Shown one piece after another: positions 4,016 to 5,119 of a stretch of DNA of 5,119 nucleotides. Both the position numbers and the translations under genes were made by a program. The notes beneath the pieces were generated by a model that was not told where the DNA came from, ran no database searches, and was given only the letters and a program-made list of their open reading frames with translations. Position 1 is the stretch's first letter; each line of letters opens with the position of its first letter. Origin of the DNA: Nitrospirota bacterium (lineage in GTDB: Bacteria; Nitrospirota; Thermodesulfovibrionia; Thermodesulfovibrionales; JdFR-88); the NCBI GenBank assembly GCA_021825785.1, contig JAKAGP010000169.1, forward strand, positions 1 through 5,119. The letters run 5' to 3'.

Positions 4016-4561
4016 TTACGAGAAATTTTTTAAAAAAGTGGTAAACGGGTTTTCCGCGTCTTCCTGGCTGCCCCCCGCGCGCGCTTTATTTATATATTTA
4101 TTTATTTCTATAGCCTTTACCGGACCCTGTAGAGGTTCCGGTTTCGGACCCTGTAGAGGTTCCGGTTCGGAACCCTTACCGGACCCTGTAGGGGTTCCGG
4201 TGCTTTTTGACCTGGTGATATCGAGCGGGCCTAAAGGCAGTGTGCATTGTGGCCGGTCTTTTTCCGGGAGACGCCAGGCGAGCGGTTCGCGTGACGGTAC
4301 GATGTAGGTACCTCCGCTTTTCGTGAAAAGCTCGATGAGATGTTTTTCGTGGAGGGCTTTCAATGCTGCCTGGGCCTTCGCTTTCGGGATGCCCGCTGCC
4401 CTGGCTATTTTCCCGCCGCTTGTAAACCAGCCCGTGCGGCCTTGCCAGCCCCACACGTTGCGGTATACGACCAGGAGCACGCGCATTTCATAGGCGGGCA
4501 AGGTAAAGCGGGCGAGTGCTGTTAAAACCCTGTTCGGAATTCCCGTAAACGTTTCGTCCAA
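4016..4561 (-). CDS. Replication initiator, phage O-protein-like winged helix, 181 aa
   Basis: Residues 5-80 read as the N-terminal DNA-binding domain of lambda-O-type replication proteins: FTGIPNRVLTALARFTLPAYEMRVL, then a Trp-rich segment (NVWGWQGRTGWF) and a helix-turn-helix (GGKIARAAGIPKAKAQAALKAL) followed by HLIEL and a wing. The C-terminal half (105-181) is Pro/Gly-rich and probably flexible, containing EPLQGP twice, encoded by iterons, and ending in NPFTTFLKNFS. There is no helicase or primase motif, so it is likely to bind origin iterons and recruit host or other helicase loading. Start is TTG with AAGGAGGGG just upstream; no ATG is better placed. It is the first gene of the operon with int. 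The family usually runs longer (200-300 aa); here the tail is short. An alternative is a wHTH transcription regulator, less likely given the iterons. Confidence 0.8.
   Translation of the reverse strand: MDETFTGIPNRVLTALARFTLPAYEMRVLLVVYRNVWGWQGRTGWFTSGGKIARAAGIPKAKAQAALKALHEKHLIELFTKSGGTYIVPSREPLAWRLPEKDRPQCTLPLGPLDITRSKSTGTPTGSGKGSEPEPLQGPKPEPLQGPVKAIEINKYINKARAGGSQEDAENPFTTFLKNFS
4085..4201. other. Candidate replication origin inside the initiator gene
   Basis: Three 24-bp iterons and a half-site (4119-4201) are followed, after a 6-bp gap, by a 28-bp AT tract with a single C (4085-4112), a likely DNA unwinding element. Lambda and related phages keep their iterons and AT-rich region inside the O gene in the same order. 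A second AT palindrome, T6A6, lies at 4026-4037. Confidence 0.7.
4119..4201 (-). repeat. Iterons: three 24-bp repeats plus a half-site
   Basis: Copies lie at 4119-4142, 4143-4166 and 4178-4201, with a half-site (TCGGAACCCTT) at 4167-4177. Each is itself a near-palindrome: arms ACCGGA and TCCGGT (the middle copy has one altered arm), 10 of 12 positions paired in the first copy. Copies one and two are in the same reading frame, but the 11-bp half-site shifts the third to another frame. The DNA is nevertheless almost identical, which points to selection on DNA binding and not on protein. Confidence 0.85.
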
Positions 4562-4570
4562 GGCCCCTCC

Positions 4571-4589
4571 TTGTTGGTTATTACTAACA
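4571..4589 (+). promoter_or_regulatory. Operator-like site O1 on the rep-int promoter
   Basis: The site fits TTGTTnnnnATnnCTAACA with inverted ends TGTT and AACA spaced by 10 bases, identical in layout to 4618-4636. It covers the -10 region of the leftward rep promoter and touches the rep ribosome binding site. The XRE protein encoded at 4650 is the expected ligand (inference). Confidence 0.6.
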
Positions 4590-4610
4590 TATGCGCTGCT
4601 TGACTGTCAA
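4581..4610 (-). promoter_or_regulatory. Leftward promoter for rep and int
   Basis: On the minus strand a consensus -35 TTGACA (4610-4605) is followed by an 18-nt spacer and -10 TAGTAA (4586-4581), preceded by an extended-TG. Its -35 box overlaps that of the rightward promoter in the palindrome TTGACTGTCAA (4600-4610), so both promoters cannot be occupied by polymerase at once. Confidence 0.6.
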
Positions 4611-4628
4611 TGCTTTTTTGTTTAAAAT
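4600..4628 (+). promoter_or_regulatory. Rightward promoter for the XRE repressor gene
   Basis: TTGACT (4600-4605), a 17-nt spacer and TAAAAT (4623-4628) make a near-consensus sigma-70-type promoter 22 bp before the ATG. In the excised circle it would also read into the cluster at 729-1440. Confidence 0.75.
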
Positions 4629-4636
4629 AGCTAACA
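4618..4636 (+). promoter_or_regulatory. Operator-like site O2 on the repressor promoter
   Basis: TTGTT and AACAA flank 10 bases; the inverted arms extend to TTTGTT (4617-4622) and AACAAA (4633-4638). The site encloses the -10 box of the rightward promoter and fits the same consensus as 4571-4589, suggesting negative autoregulation of the repressor. Confidence 0.62.
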
Positions 4637-4649
4637 AAGGAGGTGCGCC

Positions 4650-4948
<299 letters not shown>

Positions 4949-4965
4949 GTCCCTTGGAGACCTTT

Positions 4966-4994
4966 ATTATAAGGCGGCGGCGCATTGAATTCAA
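4966..4994 (-). promoter_or_regulatory. Promoter of tRNA-Lys
   Basis: On the minus strand TTGAAT (4994-4989), a 17-nt spacer and a perfect TATAAT (4971-4966) lie 18 bp before the tRNA 5' end. The insertion sequence to the right stops just upstream, so the promoter is intact. Confidence 0.75.
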
Positions 4995-5016
4995 GCGATT
5001 GTGGTTCCGATGTCAA

Positions 5017-5061
5017 GGCCAAGTAGAAATGTCCTCATTTGGGCCAAGTAGAAATGTCCTC
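5017..5061. repeat. Two 20-bp direct repeats, subterminal IS repeats
   Basis: GGCCAAGTAGAAATGTCCTC occurs at 5017-5036 and again at 5042-5061, with a 25-bp period. The second ends 4 bp before the stop of the leftward gene. They are probable transposase-binding sites at the end of the insertion sequence. Confidence 0.8.
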
Positions 5062-5065
5062 TTTG

Positions 5066-5119
5066 TTAGTACGCATAGGCCCACCAGTTTTTCTTAGGCT
5101 TGATGCCCAGTTTGATCCA
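5066..5119 (-). CDS. Probable transposase, C-terminal 17 residues only
   Basis: The minus-strand frame from the right edge reads WIKLGIKPKKNWWAYAY and ends at TAA (5068-5066). The basic, Trp-rich tail right next to terminal repeats is typical of transposase C-termini. Too little is visible to place the family or test integrity, and the reading frame is chosen by the repeat context and by the clean stop. Confidence 0.5.
   Translation of the reverse strand, partial: WIKLGIKPKKNWWAYAY

Larger units (their letters stand above)
5011..5119 (-). mobile_element. End of an insertion sequence, cut by window edge
   Basis: The stretch carries two subterminal direct repeats and, immediately beyond them, the last codons of a leftward gene with a transposase-like tail. 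TGTCAAGG at 5011 is a plausible terminus, as many elements begin with TG. Multiple terminal repeats of about 20 bp are seen in IS21-like and some IS481-like elements. The family cannot be fixed without the other end. Confidence 0.6.

Noticed and set aside
4119..4201. CRISPR array
   Set aside because: The repeats are adjacent or separated by only 11 bp of a half-repeat, with no spacers; iterons explain them.

Overview
The window holds a small integrative element of about 4.3 kb, inserted in a tRNA-Lys(CUU) gene and seen with both ends. A 30-bp direct repeat (557-586 and 4871-4900) contains the T-arm and 3' acceptor strand of the tRNA and marks the two attachment sites. The intact tRNA lies at 4876-4948 (minus strand). 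Everything between the repeats looks like one element with a phage-like core: tyrosine integrase, replication initiator, divergently transcribed repressor, and several very small genes. GC-rich coding DNA, strong GGAGG ribosome binding sites and TTG starts behind them suggest a high-GC Gram-positive anaerobe (Clostridia / Peptococcaceae-like). This is an inference; no gene here fixes the taxon.

Layout. Positions 1-556 are the left chromosomal flank. They hold a broken LexA/S24-type repressor fragment running off the left edge and a likely old terminator of the tRNA gene. Positions 557-586 are the left att copy. A plus-strand cluster follows (729-1440): an unknown 80-aa protein, an XRE regulator and a four-cysteine zinc-ribbon protein. 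Next come about 800 bases without a credible gene (1441-2259) that are full of RNA-like structure: a three-way junction at 1544-1612 and a 539-nt domain at 1701-2239 closed by a perfect 32-bp inverted repeat with a four-way junction. Then, on the minus strand, come a two-gene unit of small proteins (2647 down to 2260), a bidirectional terminator (2751-2788), and the main operon read from 4561 down to 2875: rep, int and a 54-aa gene that overlaps int by 4 nt.

The rep gene resembles the N-terminal domain of lambda-O-type initiators. As in lambda, the likely origin lies inside the gene: three 24-bp iterons and a half-site followed by an AT-rich tract. Between rep and the divergent XRE repressor (4650-4910) lie overlapping divergent promoters whose -35 boxes share an 11-bp palindrome, and two matching operator-like sites each sitting on a -10 region. 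This is a compact repressor switch.

The repressor gene runs through the att core and ends inside the tRNA in antisense. Excision would swap its last two residues for a different 23-residue tail and place it directly upstream of the 729-1440 cluster, so integration state may change both the repressor and the transcription of that cluster. To the right of the tRNA, after its promoter, lies the end of an insertion sequence with two 20-bp repeats and the last codons of a probable transposase.
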